A stretch of DNA of 64,000 nt from Bacillota bacterium (lineage in GTDB: Bacteria; Bacillota; Clostridia; Acetivibrionales; DTU013), in assembly GCA_023433505.1 (NCBI GenBank), contig JAEZCO010000070.1, forward strand, positions 1-64,000, written 5' to 3'. The notes under the pieces were generated by a model. That model was not told the origin of the DNA, ran no database searches, and saw only the letters and a list, made by a program, of their open reading frames with translations. This document shows positions 53,040-61,848 of the stretch, in pieces (positions within the stretch are counted from its first letter, which is position 1; every line of letters begins with the position of its first letter). The position numbers and the translations under genes were made by a program.

Positions 53040-56000
53040 ATGAACATGGACCTTTTCAAAAATCCGCCGGAGGAATACAGACCGGTTCCCTTTTGGTCAT
53101 GGAACGATGCGCTGGAGGATGAGGAGCTTGTGAGGCAGATCGGCCTCATGCAGGAACAGGGCTGGGGAGGATTTTTCATGCATTCCCGGGTGGGGCTGGA
53201 AACCCCCTATATGTCGGAAGCATGGTTTGACCGGATGGAAACCTGTATTAACGAAGCCGGGAAAAGGAATATGGGCGCCTGGCTATATGATGAAGATAAG
53301 TGGCCAAGCGGATATGCCGGGGGTGTAATACCCGAAATGGGCCCTGAATATAGAAGTAAGGCGCTTTTTATGGCGGAAGGCAGCATTCCGCATCCGGAGG
53401 AGGATATAAAAATACTGGCGGTTTACTCCATGGTGAAGAATCCCCGGACCGACCGGGGCTGGTTCTTTGTCCCGGCGGCGGGAGAGCCTTTTCACAGTCT
53501 CTTGAGGCTGAAGCCTGAAAAACAGCCGGATCCCGCAGGGGATGTGACTTTCCTTTACTTCTATCAGTGGACGGCGCCATTGGGAGATCCGTGGTTTAAC
53601 GGGAAATCCTATGTTGATTTTTTAAATCCGGAGGTAACGGAGGCCTTTCTGGAGTCTACCCATGAGCGGTATGCTTCGCGCTTCGGAGAACACTTCGGAA
53701 GGGCGGTTCCCGGTATCTTTACCGATGAGCCTTTATGCCTTTACCAGGGGTACAGGGGCAGCATTCTCCCGTGGACTTCCAGGCTGCCGGAGCTCTTTTA
53801 TGCAAGGTACGGCTATGACCTGCTGGAGTATTTGCCCCATCTGTATTATCCGCTAAAGGGCTATGAGAAGGTCCGGTTTGAATACCGTAAACTAATCACG
53901 GAGCTTTTCCTTGAAGGCTATACAAAAACCGTATACGCATGGTGTGAAAATAAGGGCTTGAAATTTACGGGCCATTTCATGTGTGAAGATGACCTGGTAA
54001 GGAATCTGCACTGGATTGGCAGTCTGCTGCCCCATTACAAATTTATGCATCACCCTGGCATCGACCACCTTGCCCGCCGCGCAAACAATATCATCACCCA
54101 GAAGCAGCTGCAGAGCGTGGTTAACCAGTTTGGGAAAACCCGCGCCCTTACCGAGACCTACGGTTGTTCCGGACAGAACAATACGCTGGAAGGGCTCAAA
54201 TGGATCGCCGACTGGCAGTTTGTAAACGGAGTAAACCTGATCAATCCTCACCTGTCCCTCTATACCATGCGTGGTGAAAGAAAGCGGGATTTTCCTCCCA
54301 ATCTCTTTTACCAGCAGCCATGGTGGGAATACAACCGGCTGCTGGCCGACTATCAGACCCGGTTGTCTTATGCCCTCAGCCAGGGGGAGCGGGTGATCGA
54401 TATCCTGGTCCTTCATCCCATTGAAAGCGCGTATATAGCCTATACCCCACTGGACCATGCAGATGCGCAGCTGTTGAATACCGAATTTGAGAAAACACTG
54501 TTTATGCTGATGGAAAACCATTACGATTTTGATCTTGGCGACGAATATTTGATGGAAACCGACGGACAGGTGGCAGGTAACCGGCTGCAGATCGGAAAAG
54601 CCGCATATGGCACGGTAGTGCTTCCGCCGCTGTTGAATTTACGGAACAGTACCCTTTTGCTGCTGAAGCAGTTTATGGAAAATGGCGGGAAGATCATCGT
54701 CTTAAAACACCTTCCTGATTATATCGACGGTCTTCCCGGCGGCAAAACCGTTGAACAATGTCTGAAATCCGCCCATATTGCTGCTTTCCATACATTATTA
54801 TATACGGTAAAAAGCTGCATCGGCCCGCAGGTAGAAATCACGGAAGCGGACGGCAGCAGCGCCTGTAAAGTGTACTACCATAAAAGAAAAAACGGGAACC
54901 GTTATCTGTATTTCTTTGCCAATAACGATACCGACCGCAGTATATGCTGCAATATCCGGTTAAAAGAGGAAGGGGCGGTTTATATCTTGGACCCGTTCCT
55001 CGGCGGCAGGCATGCATATCCGGCGGTTTTACAGAAGGGTGCAACAGTACTTGATTACGATATGCCGCCTGCAGGTTCCCTGCTTTTGGAGGTTGATACT
55101 GACTGCAGGCCCATGCCCCGGGTTCCGGATATGAATACCGCCCCGGCAAGGTTACATACCTCCGGATGCCGGATGAATATTCCACTGTCCGGAGACTGGA
55201 AACTAAACCTCCTGGACGAAAATGCATTGACACTTGATTTCTGCAGTTGCTTGCTGGAAGATGGTAAATTCAGTGAGCCTATGCTCCATCTGGAAGCGCA
55301 GGACCGGGTTAAAAAGAGCCGGAAGGACTTTACGCTGCGATACCTTTTTCAGGTCAAAGGCTGGGACGGGTCGGGCGCGCAGCTGGTCATGGAAAGGCCG
55401 GATGCTTTTACAGTCCGTGTTAACGGACACCAAGTGTCCTATGGCAGCCAGGGATATTGGAAAGATACCAGCTTTAAAAGGATTCCGATTCCGGGGCTGC
55501 TCCGGAACGGCGAGAATATTATCGAGCTGTCCGGGGCCTGGAATGAAAAGCCGGAGGTCGAAGCCTTATACCTCCTGGGCAATTTTAAGGTGGAAGCATT
55601 GGAAAACCGGAAATTCTTCCTCGTGCCCGCAGAGGGGTCAACTTTCCGCGAAAACCTTGCGGCAGAAGGGTATCCCTTTTATGCGGGAAGAGTGGAAATT
55701 AGCAAAAACGTAATGGTAGACGACTTGAAGGCCGGATACAGATATGTTCTTGAGCTTGGCAGAGTGGATGCTTCAGCGGTAGCAGTGTTTGTAAACGGCG
55801 AACCGGCCGGGTGTATGATTTGCAGGGAATACAGGCTTGACATCACCTCCTGGATCCGCCAGGGAAGCAATACACTGACGCTGCGTCTTGCCAACACGCT
55901 GCACAACCTACTCGGACCGCACCATGACGTACACGGAGAGGTGGTGCCGTCGGTGGGACCAGGAAGTTTCAAGCGCGGCAGAAACTGGACGGACCTTTAC

Positions 56001-56051
56001 TATTTTGCACCCTTTGGCATAGGGGAAGGAGCCATACGGATACAGGCATAA
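53040..56051 (+). CDS. GH106-like glycoside hydrolase (alpha-L-rhamnosidase family)
   Basis: 1003 residues. The N-terminal third carries the marks of this large family: PVPFWSWNDALEDEELVRQIGLM, GWGGFFMHSRVGLETPYMS and WLYDEDKWPSGYAGG. GIFTDEPLCLY near residue 230 holds a likely catalytic Glu. C-terminal beta-sandwich modules (about 700-1000), including a galactose-binding-like fold, end in LTLRLANTLHNLLGPHH. No signal peptide. Characterised relatives are GH106 rhamnosidases; the true specificity is not shown. ATG 53040 is preferred to 53016, which has no ribosome site. It is first in an operon with the transporter. Confidence 0.8.
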   Translation: MNMDLFKNPPEEYRPVPFWSWNDALEDEELVRQIGLMQEQGWGGFFMHSRVGLETPYMSEAWFDRMETCINEAGKRNMGAWLYDEDKWPSGYAGGVIPEMGPEYRSKALFMAEGSIPHPEEDIKILAVYSMVKNPRTDRGWFFVPAAGEPFHSLLRLKPEKQPDPAGDVTFLYFYQWTAPLGDPWFNGKSYVDFLNPEVTEAFLESTHERYASRFGEHFGRAVPGIFTDEPLCLYQGYRGSILPWTSRLPELFYARYGYDLLEYLPHLYYPLKGYEKVRFEYRKLITELFLEGYTKTVYAWCENKGLKFTGHFMCEDDLVRNLHWIGSLLPHYKFMHHPGIDHLARRANNIITQKQLQSVVNQFGKTRALTETYGCSGQNNTLEGLKWIADWQFVNGVNLINPHLSLYTMRGERKRDFPPNLFYQQPWWEYNRLLADYQTRLSYALSQGERVIDILVLHPIESAYIAYTPLDHADAQLLNTEFEKTLFMLMENHYDFDLGDEYLMETDGQVAGNRLQIGKAAYGTVVLPPLLNLRNSTLLLLKQFMENGGKIIVLKHLPDYIDGLPGGKTVEQCLKSAHIAAFHTLLYTVKSCIGPQVEITEADGSSACKVYYHKRKNGNRYLYFFANNDTDRSICCNIRLKEEGAVYILDPFLGGRHAYPAVLQKGATVLDYDMPPAGSLLLEVDTDCRPMPRVPDMNTAPARLHTSGCRMNIPLSGDWKLNLLDENALTLDFCSCLLEDGKFSEPMLHLEAQDRVKKSRKDFTLRYLFQVKGWDGSGAQLVMERPDAFTVRVNGHQVSYGSQGYWKDTSFKRIPIPGLLRNGENIIELSGAWNEKPEVEALYLLGNFKVEALENRKFFLVPAEGSTFRENLAAEGYPFYAGRVEISKNVMVDDLKAGYRYVLELGRVDASAVAVFVNGEPAGCMICREYRLDITSWIRQGSNTLTLRLANTLHNLLGPHHDVHGEVVPSVGPGSFKRGRNWTDLYYFAPFGIGEGAIRIQA

Positions 56052-56085
56052 AAAAGCACCTTTCAAGCAAATCAAAACTATAGAC

Positions 56086-57054
56086 ATGGGACTGGTGAAT
56101 GCGGTGGCAAAAATAATATCTCAAGAAAACATAAGGATTCAGACATCTTTAGAAAAGGGAAAGAAGAGAATTTTCAGCAAGAGGAACCTGATCCTCTATT
56201 TAATGATTGCGCCGGCGGTATTGTCCTATCTGGTATTTCATTACATCCCGCTGCCGGGAATCCTGATCGCCTTTACCGATTTCAGGATATCGGGCTTTCA
56301 GGGCTGGGTCGGTCTGGACAATTTCCGGTTCATTTTTCGGTTGAATTATTTCTGGCAGGCATTCTTGAATACGTGGGTCTTTGTTTTCTACCAGTATCTC
56401 TTTATTTTTCCCGCGCCCATCCTTCTGGCGCTTATGCTGAATGAACTGAGGCTGAAAAGATTTAAAAAGGTCGTCCAGACGGTAAGCACGCTGCCTCATT
56501 TTATCTCCTGGGTGGTAATCGCCGGCCTGTGGATTACGCTCTTATCGCCGTCGACGGGGTTTATCAATGAAATCATCAAGCTGTTCGGCGGAGAACCGGT
56601 GTACTTTCTTTCAAAGCCGGGCTTGTTTCCTCCCCTGTTTACCGGGATCAGAATCTGGAAGGATGTAGGGTATAGTGCGATAATATATTTGGCAGCACTA
56701 TCGGGTATTGATCAAGAGCTATACGAAGCGGCTGTTATCGACGGAGCCGGAAGACTCCGGCAAACCTGGCACATCACGCTGCCAGGGATCAAAGGCACCA
56801 TCCTGGTGCTGCTGGTATTGTCTTTTGCAGGTGTTCTCGGCCTGTTTGAACCGATCTATGTAATGAAAAATCCCATGATCGCATCAACGGCGGAAGTGTT
56901 GGATACGTATACCTACGATGTAGGAATCGTGAAAGCAAAATATTCGGTTGCGACGGCGATAGGTCTGTTTAAATCGACCATCTCCCTTGTACTTGTACTG
57001 GTATCCAACTTTCTCAGTAAGAAACTGACAGAAGACCATCAAAGCATACTGTGA
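56086..57054 (+). CDS. LplB-like ABC sugar permease
   Basis: 322 residues, six membrane segments, from the carbohydrate uptake transporter-1 family. The EAA loop is LYEAAVIDGAGRLRQTWHITLPGI (about 221-244). The N-terminus has a 45-residue basic cytosolic tail. It pairs with the permease at 57073 to form the channel. No ATPase gene is in the window, so a shared MsmX-like ATPase is expected. Oligosaccharide importers of the LplABC/YtcP type are typical partners of YesM/YesN systems. Confidence 0.88.
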   Translation: MGLVNAVAKIISQENIRIQTSLEKGKKRIFSKRNLILYLMIAPAVLSYLVFHYIPLPGILIAFTDFRISGFQGWVGLDNFRFIFRLNYFWQAFLNTWVFVFYQYLFIFPAPILLALMLNELRLKRFKKVVQTVSTLPHFISWVVIAGLWITLLSPSTGFINEIIKLFGGEPVYFLSKPGLFPPLFTGIRIWKDVGYSAIIYLAALSGIDQELYEAAVIDGAGRLRQTWHITLPGIKGTILVLLVLSFAGVLGLFEPIYVMKNPMIASTAEVLDTYTYDVGIVKAKYSVATAIGLFKSTISLVLVLVSNFLSKKLTEDHQSIL

Positions 57055-57072
57055 AATTAGAGAGGCGGGAAT

Positions 57073-57969
57073 ATGACGCGAAGATCGAAGGGCGAAAAAG
57101 TATTTAATGTTTTTAATATCGTGATTTTTATGCTGTTTATCATATGTATGGTCATTCCGGTTTTAACCGTATTAAAAAAGTCGCTGGATATCGGCGGGTT
57201 TGGGGAAGTGACGCTGTCACTCTGGCCGCGGGAGTTTTCCCTTACTTATTATAAAATGGTCCTGGAGGACCGGAGCATTTACAGGCCTTTCCTGAATTCC
57301 GCATTTATCACCATCGTAGGCACCGCTCTTTCGGTATTCCTCAACGCCATGGGCGCCTATAGCCTATCCAAAAGAGACCTGCCGGGAACCAAAGCCCTGG
57401 TCTATTTTCTGGTCATTGTCCCCATGCTGTTCGGCGGCGGTTTGATTCCCAGCTACCTGCTGATAAAAAATATCGGCCTGATCAATAAGCTTGCCGTGTT
57501 GATCGTACCTGCGCTGGCCAGCGGCTGGAACATGGTGCTGATCCGCAATTATTACTGGTCGATCCCCGAAAGCCTGGTCGAATCGGCGCGAATCGACGGC
57601 GCAGAAGAATTCGTAGTTTTCTCAAGGATCATCCTCCCCCTGGCCAAGCCCGTACTGGCGGCCATTGCACTTTTTACCGGGGTTGGCTTCTGGAATACGT
57701 TTTTCTCGGCAGTGATTTATATCAATGACCCATTGAAATATACCTTTCCTGTAAAACTCCAGGAAATGATCATGGTGCAGCAGGATATGCAGAGGCAATT
57801 CGAGTTGATGGCGCAAACTACGGGTCAGGATCTGACAAAGATCAACCTGAACAATGAGGGCCTGTCCTCCGCCATGATTGTAATATCCATGATACCTGTT
57901 ATATTGATCTATCCCTACCTGCAAAAACACTTTGCAGCAGGACTCATGCTCGGCTCAGTCAAGGGTTGA
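57073..57969 (+). CDS. LplC/YtcP-like ABC sugar permease
   Basis: 298 residues with six membrane segments. The EAA motif is LVESARIDGAEEFVVFSRIILPLAKP (about 171-196). It is co-oriented 18 bp after the first permease. The C-terminus HFAAGLMLGSVKG is typical of the family. Together they import a glycoside delivered by the lipoprotein at 58049. Confidence 0.88.
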   Translation: MTRRSKGEKVFNVFNIVIFMLFIICMVIPVLTVLKKSLDIGGFGEVTLSLWPREFSLTYYKMVLEDRSIYRPFLNSAFITIVGTALSVFLNAMGAYSLSKRDLPGTKALVYFLVIVPMLFGGGLIPSYLLIKNIGLINKLAVLIVPALASGWNMVLIRNYYWSIPESLVESARIDGAEEFVVFSRIILPLAKPVLAAIALFTGVGFWNTFFSAVIYINDPLKYTFPVKLQEMIMVQQDMQRQFELMAQTTGQDLTKINLNNEGLSSAMIVISMIPVILIYPYLQKHFAAGLMLGSVKG

Positions 57970-57979
57970 TTTCGAATAG

Positions 57980-58013
57980 AAACGGCAGAATTCACATTGA
58001 CATTCTGCTGTTT
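57980..58013 (+). promoter_or_regulatory. Intercistronic stem-loop before the binding-protein gene
   Basis: AAACGGCAGAAT pairs with ATTCTGCTGTTT (one mismatch) without a long T-run. Such hairpins commonly protect the binding-protein end of transporter transcripts and raise its expression. Confidence 0.6.
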
Positions 58014-58048
58014 GTAGAAATAAACTAAATAAAATGGAGGGAAAAACA

Positions 58049-59677
58049 ATGAGAACAAAAAAACTGTTGAGTTTGGTAATGGGCGTAGTTCTGCTTCTTT
58101 CGCTGCTTGCGGGATGCGGTAGTTCCGGGGGGGACGCCAGTCAGCCGCAGGATACCACGGCAAAAGGCGGGGAAACCACAGCGCAGCCAACTACCGGAAA
58201 GCCTGATGTACTTGAAATCACCAAGGTAAGTTATTTTGGTGATGCCACCGATACGCCCGAGCTGAAGCAAGAGTGGATGGAAGCCATGGAACAGGAGTTC
58301 GGCATCAAATTCAAAGTCAATTATCCCCCAAGAAACAATTATATGGAAAAAGTGAACCTGATGATCACCTCCGGCGAACTTAAAGGCCTGGTTTATCTTT
58401 TCTCGCCCGATGATATGGTGAAAGCCATTAACGACGGAGCAATCGAACCCATGGATGATTATTTGAAAGACAATCCGGTATGGAATTCTCTTCCGGATAC
58501 CATGAGGGAGCTTTACAAGGTGAAAGGACAGACCTGGGGAATACCCAACGGACTCTCCGGTGCTTTCTTTACCAGGTCCGTCCGGAAGGATTGGCTGGAC
58601 AATCTGGGAATGAAAGTCCCCGAGACGGTGGATGAGCTTTATGAAGTAGCAAAAGCATTCACCCTGGACGACCCCGACCGGAACGGAAAAAATGATACCG
58701 TCGGGTTAACTTCCTCCGGCACATGGAACCTGCAGGATATATTCCAGGCTTTTGACGCAAGGCTCAACCATATCGGGGAGAACTCCATTACCTGGGATCC
58801 CGGTGCCAATGCTTATATCGATACCATGCTTAAACCGGAGATGGTGGAGGCGCTGAAGTACCTGAACAACCTCTACAAAAGCGGTTATCTGGATAAAGAA
58901 CTGTTTACAAACAAGGGAAGCAATATGCGGGAAAAGATGATGTCGGGCCTGTATGGAAGCACTTTTTACTGGCAGCGTTTCAGCATAGACAACTTTCAAC
59001 TTGCCGTCCAGAAATTGGTACCTACGGCAAAATTCGAAGAGGTCACTGCTTTGAAGGGAAAACTGACAAAGAATATTAATCAGGTAACTTATGGAAATGC
59101 CCCCTATGTATTGATCAAAGGTACCAAACAGGCAAAGGAAGTGGTCAATCAATTCATCAACATTTTCTTCGGAAATGAAAAGGGCCACTTTATGGGAAGG
59201 TACGGGATACCGGGCAAGACCTTCGATTTGAAAGACAAAACGATAACCCTTCTTGTCGATAAGGACGGGAAACTTTATAACTATCCGGATATTGTCGTTG
59301 AACTGCCTTCTGTGTTTTCGCTGGAATCTATGCCGATGCAGTATAAACTCGTATCGAGCATTGCTACGCCCGAACAGCGGGCTACCGCAGAGAACAATCT
59401 TAAAATAAAAGCGGAAGGCATGAAAAACGGCCTGGAATCCGGGCTGTTGTTCCAGATGGGTACAAAGTATACCACACCGGTATCCGATACCTTTGCCACC
59501 ATTTCACCGGATGTAAAGAGGCTCTTTGACGAGGCGGTCGTCAAGTCTGTAACCGGCGAGCTCACTCCGGAACAGGCAGTACAGAACTACCGGGAGCAGA
59601 TGAAAAACATCGGTGCCCAGAAGATTCTCGATGAATGCAATCAAAACCTGGGTACCACCTCAGAGATAAAATATTAA
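58049..59677 (+). CDS. Sugar ABC transporter substrate-binding lipoprotein (LplA/YtcQ type)
   Basis: 542 residues. The lipoprotein signal is MRTKKLLSLVMGVVLLLSLL with lipobox LAGC (Cys23), then a Gly/Ser/Gln/Thr-rich linker (to about 50) and the type-1 extracellular solute-binding fold. ATG 58049 has GGAGGG 7 nt upstream, and the preceding ATG at 58034 overlaps that site. The large size fits binders of oligosaccharides. It is encoded after its two permeases. A strong terminator follows at 59757. Confidence 0.9.
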   Translation: MRTKKLLSLVMGVVLLLSLLAGCGSSGGDASQPQDTTAKGGETTAQPTTGKPDVLEITKVSYFGDATDTPELKQEWMEAMEQEFGIKFKVNYPPRNNYMEKVNLMITSGELKGLVYLFSPDDMVKAINDGAIEPMDDYLKDNPVWNSLPDTMRELYKVKGQTWGIPNGLSGAFFTRSVRKDWLDNLGMKVPETVDELYEVAKAFTLDDPDRNGKNDTVGLTSSGTWNLQDIFQAFDARLNHIGENSITWDPGANAYIDTMLKPEMVEALKYLNNLYKSGYLDKELFTNKGSNMREKMMSGLYGSTFYWQRFSIDNFQLAVQKLVPTAKFEEVTALKGKLTKNINQVTYGNAPYVLIKGTKQAKEVVNQFINIFFGNEKGHFMGRYGIPGKTFDLKDKTITLLVDKDGKLYNYPDIVVELPSVFSLESMPMQYKLVSSIATPEQRATAENNLKIKAEGMKNGLESGLLFQMGTKYTTPVSDTFATISPDVKRLFDEAVVKSVTGELTPEQAVQNYREQMKNIGAQKILDECNQNLGTTSEIKY

Positions 59678-59756
59678 TATTTTTCATGTGTAACACAGGG
59701 CGAATTCATTTCGCCCGCAGCGAGGGGATATGGGGGCATACCCCCATTGGAAATTA

Positions 59757-59802
59757 AAAGAGTCTTGAGGGCATGCTTTTTATTGCCTTCAAGACTCTTT
59801 TC
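59757..59802. terminator. Bidirectional terminator after the transporter operon
   Basis: AAAAGAGTCTTGA pairs with TCAAGACTCTTTT, with an inner GGCA/TGCC stem. A-run and T-run flank it. Two other hairpins (GGGCGAA..TTCGCCC and TGGGGGCATACCCCCA) precede it. Confidence 0.9.
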
Positions 59803-59972
59803 GGATCAATGTGCCGGAAGAGATACCGTTTCCATTTTATGCTGATTTATGTATAATGGAATTATTAGAAATCCGTTCCACCGGTTTAAGGCTTGTGTCC
59901 GGCTCCGCACGACAGTCCGAGAACCGGGCGGATCAATGAAAAGAAGGTCATGGATTGATTACAGGTGATGCG

Positions 59973-61841
59973 ATGAGAAAAACCATTGACAAGATGATCG
60001 ATGTTTGCGGGAAGTTCCTGAAAGTAAACCTGTACAGTTTGAAAACCAAGCTGGTGATCTATATTTCCGTATTGTTCGGGTTTATGGTAATATTCTGCAT
60101 CTGTACCGGCATCATCGCGGGAAACATTATCAAGCAGAAGACCAATTCCTCCGTCATCAACACGATGGAACAAACCAATATGTATCTGGAATTCCTTTTC
60201 AAGAAGGCCAAGGAGACAGGTTTGCTGATCTGCCTGAATGACAGGCTGGAGACGTTATCTGCCGGCGTAAAGAGTCCATATGATCAATACCGGCTGAACA
60301 ATGACTTTCTGGATGTGTTGACCTACCATACCACGGTGAACAATGAATTTTATTCCATCTATGTTTATTTCGAGGATCAAGAAATTTTGATCACGTCCGA
60401 AATGAATGTTTATACCCGGGTGAAGCCCGAGATGGTGGATTGGATCAAGAACTTCCGGGAGGAAGAGCAGCGCTATAGCTGGACTTGCTTCAAGGGGGAT
60501 TTCACCCGTCCGTCCAACCAGACCGACGAGCAGAATGACCGGAGAGACATGATGGCCTATGTAGCCCGGGCGGATATCATGAACAAGCGAGTCAAAAGTA
60601 GAGTCTATGTGGCTGTCTGTTTTAGCGAAAGGGACATCTTCAATATCACGAAAAATTTGAAAGTCAGCCCGGATACGCTGAACTATGTACTGGACCGGGA
60701 CGGAAAAATTATTTCTGCGGAGGACAAGGGGCTGATTGGGCAGAGATTCCGGGATAGTACCGGAATCAGCATGGAGGATATGGCAGAGCAGTTGTCCCGG
60801 AAAGTGAATCTGGGAAGGAAAGGGCATTTCTACGGCATTTACAAATATAATCAGGTTGGTGAAAGCTATATTCTTGTGCTGCTGCCGCAAGGATACCTGA
60901 TCAAGGAACAGAGCCTGTTCCTGACCTGCATGGTCATTCTCCTGCTTATCGTCAATATCGTCCTGATTTCCTTTGTTGTCAGAATCATCAACAGAAATGT
61001 CGACATGCCGGTGGTCAATTTGATCCGGTTTATGCGTGAGACCGAAAAAGGGAATTTCGATATTGCCATCAAAGAAGTGCGAAAGGATGAATTTTCTTAT
61101 CTTTACTGCAGCTTCAACCGGATGGTGCGGCATATCAAGGAGCTGATCCGGCAGCTTTACCAGGAACAGCTGCTGCTTAAGGAAATGGAGATCAAGGTGC
61201 TGCAGAACCAGATCAATCCCCATTTTCTTTACAATACCCTGGATGCCATCAACTGGCTGGCGAAATCCGATAAGCCGGAGGAATGCTCACGCATGATTTT
61301 TTCATTGTCCGGCTATTACCGGGGGATATTCAATAAAGGCAGCGACTATATAGAAATTGAAAAGGAAATGCGCAATCTGGAATACTATCTTTATATCCAG
61401 AGCTCCAGATGCGGCAACTGCTTTACGTATTCTTTCGACGTGGATGAAGCTATCCAAAAATACTGTCTTCTTCACTTCATTCTTCAGCCGATTGTTGAGA
61501 ATGCCTTCATTCACGGGCTGGAGGAAGGCAAAAGAAATGGCGGCGTCCTCTGGATTTCAGCAAAGCTGGAGGTGGATGTGATGCATTTTACCCTACGGGA
61601 CAACGGGAAAGGAATGAATGAACAAAAGTTGAATCTATTGCGCAACATCATTAATTATTTTGACGCCTTTGAAGCTTCGGGATTGCGGAATGTCAATAAA
61701 CGGCTTACCTTGTTTTACGGCCCGGAATATGGTCTGAAGATCGACAGCAAACCGGAAGAAGGTACGAAGATCGAGTTTTATATACCCTTGTACATTGACA
61801 TCGAAGAGGGAAGGAAGGCGCATGGACAATCGGGTCTATAA
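59973..61841 (+). CDS. YesM-like sensor histidine kinase
   Basis: 622 residues. Two membrane segments (about 24-46 and 313-335) enclose an extracytoplasmic dCache-like sensor, followed by HAMP (about 340-390) and the LytS/YesM-type kinase. The phospho-acceptor His is in QINPHFLYNTLDAINWL (about 415), and the ATPase has IVENAFIHGLEEG and LRDNGKGM. It should sense a sugar or its binding protein and phosphorylate the YesN-like regulator. ATG 59973 is preferred to TTG 59955. It is convergent with its regulator gene, 7 bp apart, which is unusual as these genes are normally co-directional. Confidence 0.88.
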   Translation: MRKTIDKMIDVCGKFLKVNLYSLKTKLVIYISVLFGFMVIFCICTGIIAGNIIKQKTNSSVINTMEQTNMYLEFLFKKAKETGLLICLNDRLETLSAGVKSPYDQYRLNNDFLDVLTYHTTVNNEFYSIYVYFEDQEILITSEMNVYTRVKPEMVDWIKNFREEEQRYSWTCFKGDFTRPSNQTDEQNDRRDMMAYVARADIMNKRVKSRVYVAVCFSERDIFNITKNLKVSPDTLNYVLDRDGKIISAEDKGLIGQRFRDSTGISMEDMAEQLSRKVNLGRKGHFYGIYKYNQVGESYILVLLPQGYLIKEQSLFLTCMVILLLIVNIVLISFVVRIINRNVDMPVVNLIRFMRETEKGNFDIAIKEVRKDEFSYLYCSFNRMVRHIKELIRQLYQEQLLLKEMEIKVLQNQINPHFLYNTLDAINWLAKSDKPEECSRMIFSLSGYYRGIFNKGSDYIEIEKEMRNLEYYLYIQSSRCGNCFTYSFDVDEAIQKYCLLHFILQPIVENAFIHGLEEGKRNGGVLWISAKLEVDVMHFTLRDNGKGMNEQKLNLLRNIINYFDAFEASGLRNVNKRLTLFYGPEYGLKIDSKPEEGTKIEFYIPLYIDIEEGRKAHGQSGL

Positions 61842-61848
61842 CGGGGCG

